Positions 1-9,836 are shown, counted from the stretch's first letter. The stretch: DNA of 64,000 nucleotides from Alkanindiges illinoisensis (GCF_004377485.1 NZ_SNTY01000007.1:1-64000); one strand, 5' to 3'. Numbers and translations: made by a program. Notes: generated by a model from the letters alone, not told the origin.

Positions 1-1
1 C

Positions 2-574
2 CAACGTAAAAGAAAGTATGGCTCTATTGAGACTCGTGGTCAGCTGACTAACCGCAAAAGCATTCACGACAGACCTGCTGAGATTGAGCAGCGCTCTCGC
101 TTCGGTGATCTGGAAATAGATACGATTGTTGGCAAGAATCACCAACAATCCCTGGTTTCAATTGTAGACCGGAAGACAGGTTATCTTTGGCTAAAAAAGT
201 GTAGCACGCGAAAGGCTGAGGAAATTTGCCAAGCCACGATCAGATTATTGGAACCCATCAAAGCACAGCTCAAGACGATTACCGCGGACAATGGTAAGGA
301 GTTCAGCCTGCATGAGTATGCTGCTCAGGAATTAGAGGTCGACTGGTATTTCGCTGATCCTTATAGCGCCTGGCAGCGAGGCACGAATGAACATACAAAT
401 GGATTGATCAGACAATATGTTACAAAAGGCAGTGACTTGAATGACTATACGGATGCATATATTGCAGAAATCACTCAACGATTGAACCATCGTCCAAGAA
501 AAAGACTCGGATTTAAAAGTCCGAGTCAGGTATTATTCCAAGAACATGGTGTTGCACTTCAAATGCTAATCTAA
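2..574 (+). mobile_element. IS30-family transposase, C-terminal part (cut by window edge)
   Basis: This is the catalytic half of an IS30-type DDE transposase, the enzyme that cuts and rejoins the ends of its own insertion sequence. The open frame runs back to the first base, so the N-terminal helix-turn-helix part lies outside the window. The motifs fit the family: first Asp in GDLEIDTIVGK (near base 106), second Asp in TADNGKEF (near 280-300), Glu in RGTNEHTNGLIRQY (near 380), then the usual LNHRPRKRLGFKSP ending. All three catalytic residues are present and the visible frame is unbroken, so the copy may be active. The right-hand terminal repeat should lie just past the stop, but I could not identify it without the left end. 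Confidence 0.93.
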
Positions 575-592
575 GTCCGATAAAAACAAAAA

Positions 593-624
593 GCGCTAAA
601 CCAGACCTTTGCCCAGTTTAACGC
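593..624 (-). terminator. Rho-independent terminator of the acyl-CoA dehydrogenase gene
   Basis: Arms at 593-601 and 616-624 pair with one mismatch. Read on the minus strand, the stem is followed by a T-rich run (CTTTTTGTTTTT). It sits about 20 bases past the acyl-CoA dehydrogenase stop, so the IS boundary should lie to the left of it. Confidence 0.65.
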
Positions 625-644
625 CATGCAGATTAGTAGACTAA

Positions 645-1787
645 TTAACGGCCCAGAATTTCACGGGCAACGATTTCTTTCATGATCTCGTTGGTGCCGC
701 CGTAAATGCGCTGAATACGAGCATCTACATAGAAACGTGAAATTGGATATTCAGTCATATAACCATAGCCACCAAACAATTGCAGCAGGTTATCGGCAAC
801 TTTGCACTGCATGTCAGTGGTATAGGCTTTTGCAGCCGCAGCGGTAGGTACATCCAGCTGTCCTGCCATGTATTGCTCAATACACTGGTTCACAAATGCC
901 TGAGTGGCCTGTGCTTCGATCTTGGCTTGTGCCAATACAAAGCGGGTATTCTGGAATTTGGCAATCGGCTGACCAAATGCCTGACGCTCATTCACATATT
1001 GCAGCGTTACGTCAATCGCACCCAGAATAGAACCCAGCGCAGTAACGGCAATACCCAGACGCTCACGTGGCAGTTCTTGCATCATGTAGGCAAAGCCCTG
1101 ACCGGCATTACCCAGCAACTGATTGGCAGGTACTTTTACGTTGTCATAGAACAGCTCAGAGGTGTCCTGTGAGTGCAGGCCGATCTTGTCTAGGTTAGTG
1201 CCTTTCTTGAAACCTTCCAGATGCGTGTCTACCAGCAATAGGGATACACCCTTGGCGCGCGCAGCCGGATCAGTTTTGGCCGCAATAATCACTAAGTCAG
1301 CATGTTGACCGTTAGAAATAAAGGTTTTGGAACCATTGAGCACATAATGGTCACCCTGCAAAATGGCACTACTGCGCAGCGATTGCAGATCAGAACCAGC
1401 ACCTGGCTCGGTCATGCCAATCGCGCCAACCACTTCACCGGACACCATTTTTGGAATCCACTGCTGTTTTTGCTCTTCGTTGGCAATGTGCAAAATATAA
1501 GGCGCAACAATCTCAGAGTGTACGGAAATGGCGGTAGACAGTGAGCCATAACCAGCACGCGCCGCTTCTTCAACCAGCATCAGGGAATAATTGGTTGGTA
1601 CACCATAACCACCGTATTCTTCCGGCATGTCGACACACAGAAAACCATTTTCACCCAACTGATTCCAGACGGAGCGTGGCATGATGCCTTCTTTTTCCCA
1701 TTGCTCATAATGAGGCTTGATGTTTTCAGCCAGAAAGCGGCGGAAATTGTCGCGAAACAATTCTAAATCAGCATCATGTGCCAACAT
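645..1787 (-). CDS. acyl-CoA dehydrogenase family protein
   Basis: This is a 380-residue FAD-dependent acyl-CoA dehydrogenase, which oxidises an acyl-CoA at the alpha-beta bond and passes electrons to ETF. The length is the normal full length. The flavin/substrate motif TEPGAGSD is at residues 126-133. The C-terminal FGGYGYM segment and YGGTNEI motif are present, and E367 in the latter is at the position of the catalytic base in MCAD-type enzymes. An AAAGGAA ribosome site precedes the ATG. It stands alone between the IS30 copy and the divergent ybiB-like gene, with no beta-oxidation partner beside it, so chain-length specificity (short/branched versus medium) cannot be read from context. The family is certain; the substrate is not. 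Confidence 0.9.
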   Translation of the reverse strand: MLAHDADLELFRDNFRRFLAENIKPHYEQWEKEGIMPRSVWNQLGENGFLCVDMPEEYGGYGVPTNYSLMLVEEAARAGYGSLSTAISVHSEIVAPYILHIANEEQKQQWIPKMVSGEVVGAIGMTEPGAGSDLQSLRSSAILQGDHYVLNGSKTFISNGQHADLVIIAAKTDPAARAKGVSLLLVDTHLEGFKKGTNLDKIGLHSQDTSELFYDNVKVPANQLLGNAGQGFAYMMQELPRERLGIAVTALGSILGAIDVTLQYVNERQAFGQPIAKFQNTRFVLAQAKIEAQATQAFVNQCIEQYMAGQLDVPTAAAAKAYTTDMQCKVADNLLQLFGGYGYMTEYPISRFYVDARIQRIYGGTNEIMKEIVAREILGR

Positions 1788-1979
1788 AAAAAATTCCTTT
1801 CAAAATTGATCTAAAAACAACGGCAGTGATTATGCCATTATACAGGACAGTTTTTGCAGTATTAATACTGATTAATACCAAAACAATTGAACACTTTGGT
1901 GCAATACCATCAAGCCATTGTGGCGCGCATTTTGCTATTCTTCTGGCCAGTATCACTTCAGCTTATAAGATATTAAATC

Positions 1980-2996
1980 ATGACGACTTCCCGCCCCCGT
2001 CCCCAAGCCAATATTTATAAGGATAATGAACATCCGTTTGCCCAGTATGTACGTATTTTGGGTAAAGGAAAACGTGGTAGTCGCTCGCTCACCTATGAGG
2101 AAGCGCTGCACGCTTTTGGCATGATTCTGGATGATGAAGTAGAAGATGTGCAGCTTGGTGCATTCTTAATGCTGCTACGGGTTAAGGAAGAATCGGTCGA
2201 TGAACTGGCTGGTTTTGTACAGGCCACTAAAGACCGGATTCAACTTCCAGCGCTGCAAATAGATCTGGACTGGTCAAGCTATGCAGGCAAGCGCAAGCAT
2301 TATCCGTGGTTTTTGCTAGCTGCCTTAACACTGGCTAAACATGGCTATCGGATTTTTGTGCACGGTGCAGCAGGTCACACCATTAACCGCCTGTACACTG
2401 AAGATGTGCTGCCAAAACTGGGCCATGAGATTTGCCACAATAGTCAGCAGGTAGAACAGGCACTCTTACAACATAATTTTGCCTACATGCCGCTGGCCGC
2501 ATTCTCACCAAAACTGGGCGATATTATTGAAATGCGCAACCTGATGGGCCTGCGTTCACCCGTGCATACACTTGCCCGCCTGATTAATCCTTTAAATGCC
2601 CCGGTTACCCTGCAAGCCATTTTTCATCCGGCTTATCGTGCCTCACATCAGCAGGCAGCCCTGCGACTGGGTTATCAGAACACCGCCGTGATTAAAGGTG
2701 AAGGTGGTGAGTTTGAACGTAATCCGGATGCGCGCACGCTGGTGGTCGGTATTCAAAATAGCACGGGTTATGAGCTGGAATGGCCAATGCTCAATCCTGC
2801 CCGCTCTGATGCTGAGGAAGCTTTCGACCTTGATCATTTTATTGCTGTCTGGCAAGGCACGGCTGAACATGCTTATGGTTATCAGGCCATTACTGGCACG
2901 CTGGCGCTGGCACTTTATAGCCTGCAAAAGGCAGATTCGATTGAAGACGCATTGAATCTTGCCCAGCAACTATGGCAACAACGTCATGAAAAATAA
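1980..2996 (+). CDS. ybiB: YbiB/TrpD2-type glycosyltransferase-fold protein
   Basis: The 338-residue protein has the anthranilate phosphoribosyltransferase fold: an N-terminal helical domain (residues 1-90) and an alpha/beta domain with GAAGHT, near residue 130, in place of the PRPP loop. It resembles E. coli YbiB (TrpD2), known as a nucleic-acid-binding homodimer rather than a tryptophan enzyme. The canonical TrpD phosphoribosyl loop is not seen and no trp genes are near, which argues against TrpD. KGEGGEFERNPD, near residue 240, is typical of the group. The start codon directly follows the AT-rich divergent intergenic region shared with the acyl-CoA dehydrogenase. Its cellular role is unclear. 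Confidence 0.8.
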   Translation: MTTSRPRPQANIYKDNEHPFAQYVRILGKGKRGSRSLTYEEALHAFGMILDDEVEDVQLGAFLMLLRVKEESVDELAGFVQATKDRIQLPALQIDLDWSSYAGKRKHYPWFLLAALTLAKHGYRIFVHGAAGHTINRLYTEDVLPKLGHEICHNSQQVEQALLQHNFAYMPLAAFSPKLGDIIEMRNLMGLRSPVHTLARLINPLNAPVTLQAIFHPAYRASHQQAALRLGYQNTAVIKGEGGEFERNPDARTLVVGIQNSTGYELEWPMLNPARSDAEEAFDLDHFIAVWQGTAEHAYGYQAITGTLALALYSLQKADSIEDALNLAQQLWQQRHEK

Positions 2997-3154
2997 CCTA
3001 TTAGTAAATAAGCTAATCTCTCATTTTTTAGTGTTGTGTTAGGTATACAAGCACAGTGCTTTGTTTGAAGTGCTGTTAAAATTGGTTAACTATCAGCATA
3101 TTAGATTTTAAAAGCTCTACACTGCTGGCACATCCTTTCCAAGAGATTGCCAGC

Positions 3155-3868
3155 ATGACCCAAAGCAAAAAAGTCCTGATTGTGGTAACTAACACCGAAG
3201 AATTTGAAAAAGTTGGTTATAGAACTGGCTTATGGCTTAGTGAACTTACTCACTTTTGGGATGTTTTGGAAAAAGCTGGCTTGTCCATGGATATTGCCAG
3301 TCCAGCAGGTGGTTATGTGCCCATCGACCCGGAAAGCCTGTTAATGCCCGAACTCATTCAAATGACAGGTTTAAAAGATGCTGTTAATAAGCGCTATGAA
3401 GACCGGGCTTTTATGGACCAGCTTAAAAACACGCGAAGTGTGGCTGATGTTGATGTGGATCAATATGATGCCATTTATCTAACGGGCGGTCATGGCGTGA
3501 TGTTTGACTTTGCCAACAATGAACCCCTTGGCCAACTGATTGCCGAGTTTTATGAAAATAATAAAATCGTTTCTGCGGTTTGCCACGGGCCTTGTGGCTT
3601 GCTGAATGTAAAACTCTCCAACGGAAATTATTTAATTAAAGATAAAAAACTCACGGGTTTTTCATGGAGGGAAGAACAGTTGGCCAAACGGGACCATGCT
3701 GTGCCATTTAGCCTGCAAGATGAACTGACTCAGCGCGGTGCTTACTATGAAAAAGCACTGATTCCCTTTACTGAAAATGTGGTAGAAGACGGCTTGCTCA
3801 TTACGGGGCAAAACCCTAAAAGTGCGCATGCGGTAGGTCAGGCAGTCCTTAGCAGGTTAGATAGCTAA
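3155..3868 (+). CDS. DJ-1/PfpI family protein (type 1 glutamine amidotransferase-like)
   Basis: This is a 237-residue single-domain DJ-1/PfpI protein. The nucleophile elbow AVCHGPCGLL puts Cys at 143 and His at 144. Glu30, in LWLSELTHFWD, is at the place of the acidic residue that pairs with Cys in the Hsp31/glyoxalase III branch. Related proteins detoxify methylglyoxal or act as stress chaperones/deglycases. No amidotransferase partner domain is present, so the 'glutamine amidotransferase' label reflects fold only. It is monocistronic, with AAGAGA upstream of the ATG. Glyoxalase activity is inference from the Glu-Cys-His arrangement. Confidence 0.85.
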   Translation: MTQSKKVLIVVTNTEEFEKVGYRTGLWLSELTHFWDVLEKAGLSMDIASPAGGYVPIDPESLLMPELIQMTGLKDAVNKRYEDRAFMDQLKNTRSVADVDVDQYDAIYLTGGHGVMFDFANNEPLGQLIAEFYENNKIVSAVCHGPCGLLNVKLSNGNYLIKDKKLTGFSWREEQLAKRDHAVPFSLQDELTQRGAYYEKALIPFTENVVEDGLLITGQNPKSAHAVGQAVLSRLDS

Positions 3869-3988
3869 TGTATTAATTCATCAGTAGATCTCACTGTTTA
3901 AAAATACAAACTCTTGGCAAATAATTAGAGCAATTACTCTATTTATTTGCTAATTTATTTTTTGCCTATCAATTTTAAAGCTACAAAT

Positions 3989-4221
3989 ATGACCAATTCT
4001 AAAATTTACTCTAAAAAAGCTCGGCAAAAAGATTTAAACAAGCTGTTAACTTCTGAAATTCTAGGCAAGCAATTATTAAGGTTGCAGCACGGTTGAGTAC
4101 CAATGCAAATCAGCGTAAAAAGTGGCAGGTGCTGACTGCACTCGAAACCCAGACCAAAGATTATTTTTTGGATTATTTAACACAAATGGACTCTGGTATA
4201 CCGCTAACATCGTGGTTTTAA
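3989..4221 (+). pseudogene. remnant small ORF with an apparent frameshift
   Basis: From the ATG at 3989 frame 2 reads MTNSKIYSKKARQKDLNKLL and continues to a stop shortly after 4080. The adjacent frame takes over around 4057 and stays open to a stop at 4219-4221, reading through KVAARLSTNANQRKKW and ending in IPLTSWF. Together they make a plausible basic protein of about 75 residues broken by one frameshift near 4050-4075, directly before a good terminator. I do not recognise the family. It could also be chance coding. Confidence 0.35.
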
Positions 4222-4229
4222 TCATCTAT

Positions 4230-4266
4230 AAAAAAAACGCCTGATACCATCAGACGTTTTTTTATA
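4230..4266. terminator. bidirectional terminator
   Basis: An A-run, an 8-bp stem (ACGCCTGA paired with TCAGACGT, one mismatch on the plus strand that becomes G-T on the minus strand) and a T-run. It serves sohB from the right and the remnant ORF from the left. Confidence 0.7.
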
Positions 4267-4290
4267 ACTACAGCCTAATCATCCAGCGCT

Positions 4291-5256
4291 TTAACCTAAA
4301 CGGCTATCTTTTAGCATGACAACCTTGCTGCTCAGTTTCATCAGGCTTTCACGCAATACATTGGTTAATACTGGCGCAAGCTCACTGCTTAGCTGGGCAG
4401 CTTGCAAACCAAGCTTTTCACCAAGTGTTGGCTTCTTGCGTGAATGCAGGACATATACATCATGCTTGGGCAGCAAGGACAGCAAATAAGCATCCGAGGT
4501 TTCAAGTTTATCCACCAGATTCAGCTTTAGTGCATCTTCACCATACCAGTGCTCACCTGTGGCAACTTCAGATACATTCAGCTTGGGGCGATATTTTTCA
4601 ACAAAGTGCTTAAACAGCGCATGGGTTTGCTGCAATTCGGATTCGAACTTGGCACGGTCTTCATCGGTATTTTCACCAAATACAGTCACTGTGCGCTTGT
4701 ATTCACCTGCCGTATACACATCAAAATCAATATTATGCTGCTTCAACAATTTGTGAAAGTTGGGCATCTGGGCAACCACACCAATAGAACCCACCACAGC
4801 AAAAGGCGCTGCAATAATTTCATGCGCCAGACAGGCCATCATATAGCCACCGCTGGCTGCAACCTTGTCCACACAAATGGTGAGATTAAATCCGGCATCC
4901 CGCAGGCGCGCCAGTTGTGCTGCTGCAAGACCATAGCCATGCACCAGTCCACCTGGACTTTCAAGACGCAAAATAACCCGGTCACGGCCTGCCTTGGCAG
5001 TAGATAAAATCATTGTGATTTCTTCACGCAAATGCTCAACGCTACTGGCCTGAATATCACCTTTAAAGTCCAGTACAAAAATACGCTGATTGTCTTTTTT
5101 ACGCTGTTTCTGGTCACGCTCAATACGCTTTTTCAGCTCACGCTGCTCGCTCCAGCCCATCAGGGATTCTGCCAGTTTGAGCTGCTGATCTTCCAGCTTG
5201 CCATTCAAGTGGGTAATCTGCATTTCCGATGGCAATTTGGGAATATGAAATAGCAT
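4291..5256 (-). CDS. sohB: SohB-type inner-membrane serine protease (S49 family)
   Basis: This is an S49 signal-peptide-peptidase-like protease of the SohB type. With the start at 5256 (MLFHIPKLPS) it has 321 residues; an upstream ATG at 5328 would add 24 residues but lacks a ribosome site, whereas AGAGAA stands before 5256. The nucleophile Ser135 lies in VAASGGYMMA and the general base Lys187 in AGEYKRTVTVFGEN, the Ser-Lys dyad of the family. FVLDFKGDI and SPGGLVHGYG form the oxyanion region. A charged helical segment (KKRIERDQKQRKK, before residue 60) precedes the domain. Unlike E. coli SohB, the N terminus as annotated has no long hydrophobic helix, so membrane attachment is uncertain. Confidence 0.85.
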   Translation of the reverse strand: MLFHIPKLPSEMQITHLNGKLEDQQLKLAESLMGWSEQRELKKRIERDQKQRKKDNQRIFVLDFKGDIQASSVEHLREEITMILSTAKAGRDRVILRLESPGGLVHGYGLAAAQLARLRDAGFNLTICVDKVAASGGYMMACLAHEIIAAPFAVVGSIGVVAQMPNFHKLLKQHNIDFDVYTAGEYKRTVTVFGENTDEDRAKFESELQQTHALFKHFVEKYRPKLNVSEVATGEHWYGEDALKLNLVDKLETSDAYLLSLLPKHDVYVLHSRKKPTLGEKLGLQAAQLSSELAPVLTNVLRESLMKLSSKVVMLKDSRLG

Positions 5257-5359
5257 AAATGTTCTCTGAATTTTTTGAAAAATAACTTTAATAACATAGG
5301 GGTCGCTGGCCTGAATTTCAACTGGCATTTTGCAGCATGAAAATGTTCTGACAGGCCCT

Positions 5360-5848
5360 TTAGGGAAACATGTCCATTAAATGGCAGCTTGTATCCGTTT
5401 TTACATTCTCAATGCTTTTTACCCGTAAATAGTTTTTACCGTCCCTTTCCTTATAAGCACCAATAACAGTGGCCTGAATTTTATGACCTTCACTTTCGGC
5501 AGTCTGAAGCTGTTTATTATAGTGTTGGATAAACTGTTGCACGGCATGATCATGACTTTCTATCAGCATGTACTGATTTTGCCCCAGATCACAACGGTTA
5601 AGCTGCAATTGCGGCACAGGTTGCTTAGCACCTTGATCAGGGTTTGCCTGTACAGGCACAATGAGTTGTAAAGTACCAGTAAAAAAGTCATAGGCAAGAT
5701 CACTCTCGCCTTCCTGACTATTATGTTCAATTATAAGTTCTTGAGAATTAATTTCTTGTGCATAACCAGCTGGTGCAGTGAGCATGAAAATGCTAATCAG
5801 GCTGCCCTTTAACACTGAGTACAAGATTGAGTGCAAGTAAGTTTTCAT
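5360..5848 (-). CDS. secreted hypothetical protein
   Basis: The protein has 162 residues with a clear signal peptide: basic start, hydrophobic run GSLISIFMLTAPAG, and a cleavage site near GYAQ-EIN around residue 30. The mature part is acidic, with a proline-rich stretch (QGAKQPVPQL), a central motif CDLGQNQYML, and a C-terminal ATVIGAYKERDGKNYLRVKSIE segment that looks like a small beta-barrel fold. Two cysteines could form a disulfide in the periplasm. I do not recognise the family. It lies downstream of the terminator that closes nadK-yeaC and upstream of sohB, on the same strand. Confidence 0.65.
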   Translation of the reverse strand: MKTYLHSILYSVLKGSLISIFMLTAPAGYAQEINSQELIIEHNSQEGESDLAYDFFTGTLQLIVPVQANPDQGAKQPVPQLQLNRCDLGQNQYMLIESHDHAVQQFIQHYNKQLQTAESEGHKIQATVIGAYKERDGKNYLRVKSIENVKTDTSCHLMDMFP

Positions 5849-5911
5849 TGATTGGGATAATGATCAAAAAATAAGTAAATAGGACTGACCAGCAATAAAT
5901 CGAATAAACTT

Positions 5912-5945
5912 TCTAAAAATAAACAGGCCAATTAATTAGCCTGTT
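5912..5945 (-). terminator. terminator after the DUF1315 gene
   Basis: Perfect 7-bp arms AACAGGC (5922-5928) and GCCTGTT (5939-5945). On the minus strand the stem is followed by TTATTTTTAG. Confidence 0.7.
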
Positions 5946-5984
5946 AATACTGTTTTATAACTACTATTTTATAATAGCCCAGCT

Positions 5985-6269
5985 TTATACCAGACGCAGT
6001 GGGCGTTCTTCATCGGGATTATTATCAGATGAATCATGGCTGTGTGAATCACAACTTTCATCTTTTTTCTTGCTACCGCGGTCAATATAGCCAGTGCGCT
6101 GCTCTTCCGGTAAATGTTTGTGTTCCCAGGCTACCACAGCCTGCATACAGGTTTCCCGCTGTTCCGGTGTTAGCAGACGCCCATCTGGCCATTTGCCTAT
6201 TTCAATTGCTGTCTTAAACCGTTCTACAATTTCTGGTGTTAATGCAGCCAGTACTTGATCAATATTCAT
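5985..6269 (-). CDS. DUF1315 (YeaC-like) protein
   Basis: This 94-residue protein matches the small YeaC/DUF1315 family, whose function is unknown. The core, residues 1-70, carries the family features ALTPEIVERFKTAIEIGKWPDG and LTPEQRETCMQAVVAWEHKHLP, ending in RTGYIDRG. The C-terminal 25 residues are a polar Asp/Ser/His tail. It follows nadK after about 50 bases on the same strand with AAGAGAA before the ATG, so the two are probably co-transcribed. Confidence 0.8.
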   Translation of the reverse strand: MNIDQVLAALTPEIVERFKTAIEIGKWPDGRLLTPEQRETCMQAVVAWEHKHLPEEQRTGYIDRGSKKKDESCDSHSHDSSDNNPDEERPLRLV

Positions 6270-6320
6270 GTGTCATTTCTCTTAAAAGCCAGTTTTCCAA
6301 AAAGTATGCTGACAGCAAAC

Positions 6321-7250
6321 TTAATCCTCATGGAATTTATCAAAATCCTGGTTCCAGCCCAGCTTGGTACGGCAGGCTGCATAAAAGTCATAGCCGGGTG
6401 GATGGAGCAGACTTAGTTTGAAGGGATGTTTGCGAATATGCAACCAGTCACCAATTTGCAGGGAGACACTGGTTTGACCATCAGCACTCACCATCGGCAA
6501 AACCCGGTTATCACGAATATAAATCTTGATTTCGCTTTCCCCGCCTACCACGATCGGCCGGCTGGACAAGGTATGTGGATGCATGGGCACAATCACCACG
6601 GCATCCATGGTGGGATACATAATTGGGCCACCCGCAGACAATGCATAGGCCGTAGAGCCAGTAGGCGTTGAGATAATCAGCCCGTCACTATGTTGACGAT
6701 AGACATAATGACCATCAATGCTTAGCTCAAAGTCAATCATGTGTACCGATTTACCAGCGTGCAGCACAATATCGTTCAAGGCAATGGCTTCATATTTCAC
6801 CTGAGTGCCTGACCGCACTTCCAGCTGAAGCAAAAACCGGCGGTCAATGTGATAATGACCTGCTAAAACCTGATCAAGTTTAAACAACACCTCATGCGGT
6901 GAAATATCGGTTAAAAAACCCAGTCGACCACGGTTGATACCAATCACCGGCGTTTTATAACGCACCAAATCGCGTGCCGCATGCAGTAGTGAGCCATCGC
7001 CCCCGACGACAATCACCAGATCACAAGCTTCACCCAGCAAAGCGCGTGAAACTATTTGTACTGCTTCCATTGGCACGAGTGTAGCTGTTTCCTCATCAAA
7101 GATGGGATGCAAGCCTTTAGCAATCAAATGCTCATACAACAGGCACAAGGTATCGACGACAGCTGCTTTTCCAGTACGTCCGACCAGGCCAACATTGCGA
7201 AAGTCACTACGAGAACCGCCACGAAAACTGATGGATTGTTTATCCTTCAC
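6321..7250 (-). CDS. nadK: NAD kinase
   Basis: This enzyme phosphorylates NAD to NADP in the cytosol. The 309-residue protein has the ATP-NAD kinase signatures in order: VVGGDGSLLHAAR (catalytic Asp in GGDGS), NRGRLGFLTD, and TPTGSTAYALSAGGP, all at the usual spacing. The start is GTG at 7250 with GGAG nine bases upstream. The first residues (MKDKQSISFRGGSR) are a short extension before the Rossmann-like segment VGLVGRTG. It leads a likely two-gene unit with the DUF1315 gene. Confidence 0.95.
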   Translation of the reverse strand: MKDKQSISFRGGSRSDFRNVGLVGRTGKAAVVDTLCLLYEHLIAKGLHPIFDEETATLVPMEAVQIVSRALLGEACDLVIVVGGDGSLLHAARDLVRYKTPVIGINRGRLGFLTDISPHEVLFKLDQVLAGHYHIDRRFLLQLEVRSGTQVKYEAIALNDIVLHAGKSVHMIDFELSIDGHYVYRQHSDGLIISTPTGSTAYALSAGGPIMYPTMDAVVIVPMHPHTLSSRPIVVGGESEIKIYIRDNRVLPMVSADGQTSVSLQIGDWLHIRKHPFKLSLLHPPGYDFYAACRTKLGWNQDFDKFHED

Positions 7251-7400
7251 CCGCTAATACTCCGCCAAACCTGCAAATCCATCATAACATTAAAATAAAA
7301 TCTGTCTTAAAAACCAGACTGGTTTTTGCTGGTTTTTAGCATTTGCTGTTTAGACATTGTACAACCCTAAAAAAATTACGTTTGTATAAAAATCTCAATA

Positions 7401-7436
7401 AAAAAAACCGCCCTGATTTAGAGCGGTCTTTTTAAT
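7401..7436 (-). terminator. terminator of glcB
   Basis: Stem ACCGC (7407-7411) with GCGGT (7423-7427), extendable with one mismatch, flanked by A- and T-runs, 10 bases past the glcB stop. Confidence 0.7.
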
Positions 7437-7445
7437 GTTTAAAAC

Positions 7446-9608
7446 TTACTGTGCAGCTTTTAGCTGTAGGCGTGCAGCATGCAGCAATGGCTCAGTGTAG
7501 CCACTTGGCTGTACTGTTCCCTTGAAAATAAGATCGCTGGCAGCCTGAAAAGCAATGCTATCAGCAAAGTTTGGCGCCATTGGCTTATAGAATGGATCAT
7601 TGGCATTTTGCTGGTCAACAATCACAGCCATACGCTCCAGCACTTCCTGTACCTGCTCTTTGCTCACAATATTGTGACGCAGCCAGTTGGCAACATGCTG
7701 GCTGGAAATACGCAGGGTTGCACGATCTTCCATCAGGCCAACGTTGTTGATATCGGGTACTTTGGAACAACCAACCCCCAGATCAACCCAGCGAACCACA
7801 TAACCCAGAATACCCTGACAGTTATTTTCCAGTTCGTTAGTCAGCTCGTCCTGAGACCAGTTGGTATCAGCAGCCAAAGGCGGGGTTAACAGGTCTTCCA
7901 GTGAAGCTGCTGGCTGGGACTTCAGTTCATCCTGACGTGCTTTGACGTTAATTTCATGGTAGTGCAGCGCATGCAAAGCCGCACCAGTTGGTGATGGAAC
8001 CCATGCACAGGACGCACCCGCTTTAGGATGCGCCGTTTTAGTGGCCAGCATGTCTTTCATCATGTCTGGTTTTGGCCACATGCCTTTACCAATCTGGGCT
8101 TTGCCCTGCAGACCACAGGCTAGACCAATCGCCACGTTACGGTTTTCGTAAGCCGCCAGCCATTTCTGGGTTTTGACTTCTTCCTTACGCACAACCGGGC
8201 CAGCTTCCATAGACGTATGGATTTCGTCACCAGTACGATCCATAAAGCCCGTATTAATAAAGATCGTGCGGTCAGCCGCAGCACGGATACACTCTTTTAA
8301 GTTAACTGAAGTGCGGCGCTCTTCATCCATGATCCCGATTTTCAGGGATTTCGGTGGCAGGCCAACCGCTTGTTCAGCACGCTCAAACAGCTCAACTGCA
8401 AATTTCACTTCTTCTGGGCCATGCATTTTTGGCTTAACAATATACATGGAACCGGTGCGTGAATTACGCAGCGTGTTGGTACCTTTGATGTCATGGATAG
8501 TCAGCAGTGAAGTCACCAGCGCATCCATGATGCCCTCAAAGACTTCTTCACCATCTACAAGGATGGCTGGGTTAGTCATCAAATGGCCCACATTACGCAA
8601 CAGCATGAGTGAACGGCCATGCAGCTTTAACTCGCCACCGTTTAAATCCTTGAATGTCAGATCAGAATTCATTTGACGGGTAACGGTTTTGCCGCCTTTC
8701 TGGAAAGACTCTTGCAGGTCACCTTTAATCAGGCCCAGCCAGTTGCGGTAGCCTTCTACTTTTTCTTCTGCGTCAACAGCAGCAACCGAATCTTCAAGAT
8801 CCTGAATGGTGGTTACGGCTGCTTCAACCAGCAGGTCTTTTACGCCAGCAGCATCAGTCTGGCCAATTGGGCTAGTGGCATCAATTTGAATAACAACATG
8901 CAGGCCATTATTTTTCAGCAAGACTTCGTTAGGCTGAGCAGTATCACCATTATAACCTACCAATTGGTCGGTATTTTTCAGGCTTGTTGTGCTGCCATCT
9001 TTCAGGCTCACAACCAGCTTGTTGCCATCAATTGCATATTTGGTGGCGTCGCTATGTGAGCCATTTTCCAATGCAAAGGTCTTGTCGAGGAAATTTTTAG
9101 CAAATGCAATCACCTGATTACCACGAACCGGATTATAGCCTTTGCCTTTTTCAGCGCCGTCAGCTTCAGAAATCACATCGGTGCCATACAAGGCATCGTA
9201 CAGTGAACCCCAGCGTGCATTGGCCGCATTTAATGCATAACGGGCATTGCGTACAGGTACAACCAACTGGGCACCTGCCAGAGTTGCAATTTCTTCATCA
9301 ACATTTTCAGTAGTAATTTGAAAGTCTTCGCCTTCCGGCACGATATAACCAATTTCACGCAGGAAAGCCTGATAGGCGGTTTTGTCAAAGCCAGGATTAT
9401 TGCGATGCCATTCATCAATTTGAGCTTGAAGTTCTTCACGCTTGGCCAGTAATTCTTTATTTTTTGGTGTTAGATCACTAACGACCTGCTCAAAGTTTTT
9501 CCAGTAGGTTGCGCTGTCGACGCCTGTACCCGCCAAGGCTTCGTTTTCAATAAAATCGTACAATTCTTTGGCAATGCTTAAGTTGCCTTGTTGAATACGT
9601 GCAGTCAT
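7446..9608 (-). CDS. glcB: malate synthase G
   Basis: This enzyme condenses glyoxylate with acetyl-CoA to malate, the second step of the glyoxylate shunt. At 720 residues it has the normal length of the monomeric G isoform (the A isoform is about 530). Diagnostic segments are seen: the G-specific insert in the first third, [35 protein letters not shown] with the catalytic region, [20 protein letters not shown], and [21 protein letters not shown]. It has its own promoter region and terminator. The neighbouring prpBC operon also feeds on short acyl units, but no isocitrate lyase gene is in the window. Confidence 0.96.
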   Translation of the reverse strand: MTARIQQGNLSIAKELYDFIENEALAGTGVDSATYWKNFEQVVSDLTPKNKELLAKREELQAQIDEWHRNNPGFDKTAYQAFLREIGYIVPEGEDFQITTENVDEEIATLAGAQLVVPVRNARYALNAANARWGSLYDALYGTDVISEADGAEKGKGYNPVRGNQVIAFAKNFLDKTFALENGSHSDATKYAIDGNKLVVSLKDGSTTSLKNTDQLVGYNGDTAQPNEVLLKNNGLHVVIQIDATSPIGQTDAAGVKDLLVEAAVTTIQDLEDSVAAVDAEEKVEGYRNWLGLIKGDLQESFQKGGKTVTRQMNSDLTFKDLNGGELKLHGRSLMLLRNVGHLMTNPAILVDGEEVFEGIMDALVTSLLTIHDIKGTNTLRNSRTGSMYIVKPKMHGPEEVKFAVELFERAEQAVGLPPKSLKIGIMDEERRTSVNLKECIRAAADRTIFINTGFMDRTGDEIHTSMEAGPVVRKEEVKTQKWLAAYENRNVAIGLACGLQGKAQIGKGMWPKPDMMKDMLATKTAHPKAGASCAWVPSPTGAALHALHYHEINVKARQDELKSQPAASLEDLLTPPLAADTNWSQDELTNELENNCQGILGYVVRWVDLGVGCSKVPDINNVGLMEDRATLRISSQHVANWLRHNIVSKEQVQEVLERMAVIVDQQNANDPFYKPMAPNFADSIAFQAASDLIFKGTVQPSGYTEPLLHAARLQLKAAQ

Positions 9609-9801
9609 TGTCTATCCTAATGCGCTACTAAAATTAAGAAAGGCGACATTATACTGTTTTGTCAGCCACTTTGCATGAATCTATAGTCTTAAAGTGTTTC
9701 ATTGTTTCAAAGGGAAAAAGTAAGCGTTTTAAAATTAAGAATTATTTAATAGGTTTAAAAATTACACTAGGATATTAAACTAGGCATATAACTCTAAATA
9801 T

Positions 9802-9836
9802 AAAAAAAAGCAGGCCTTAAAACCTGCTTTTGTCTT
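9802..9836 (-). terminator. terminator of prpBC
   Basis: Arms AAGCAGG (9808-9814) and CCTGCTT (9823-9829), with an A-run on one side and TTTTG on the other. It closes the prpBC unit before glcB. Confidence 0.75.

Larger units (their letters stand above)
3869..4290. other. intergenic stretch with a broken small ORF and a shared terminator
   Basis: The stretch holds an AT-rich segment after the DJ-1-like gene, the remnant small ORF described at 3989-4221, and a terminator hairpin at 4230-4266. Nothing else was recognised. Confidence 0.5.

Noticed and set aside
5257-5328. 24-residue N-terminal extension of SohB
   Set aside because: No ribosome site before 5328, and the extension is not a signal or membrane segment.
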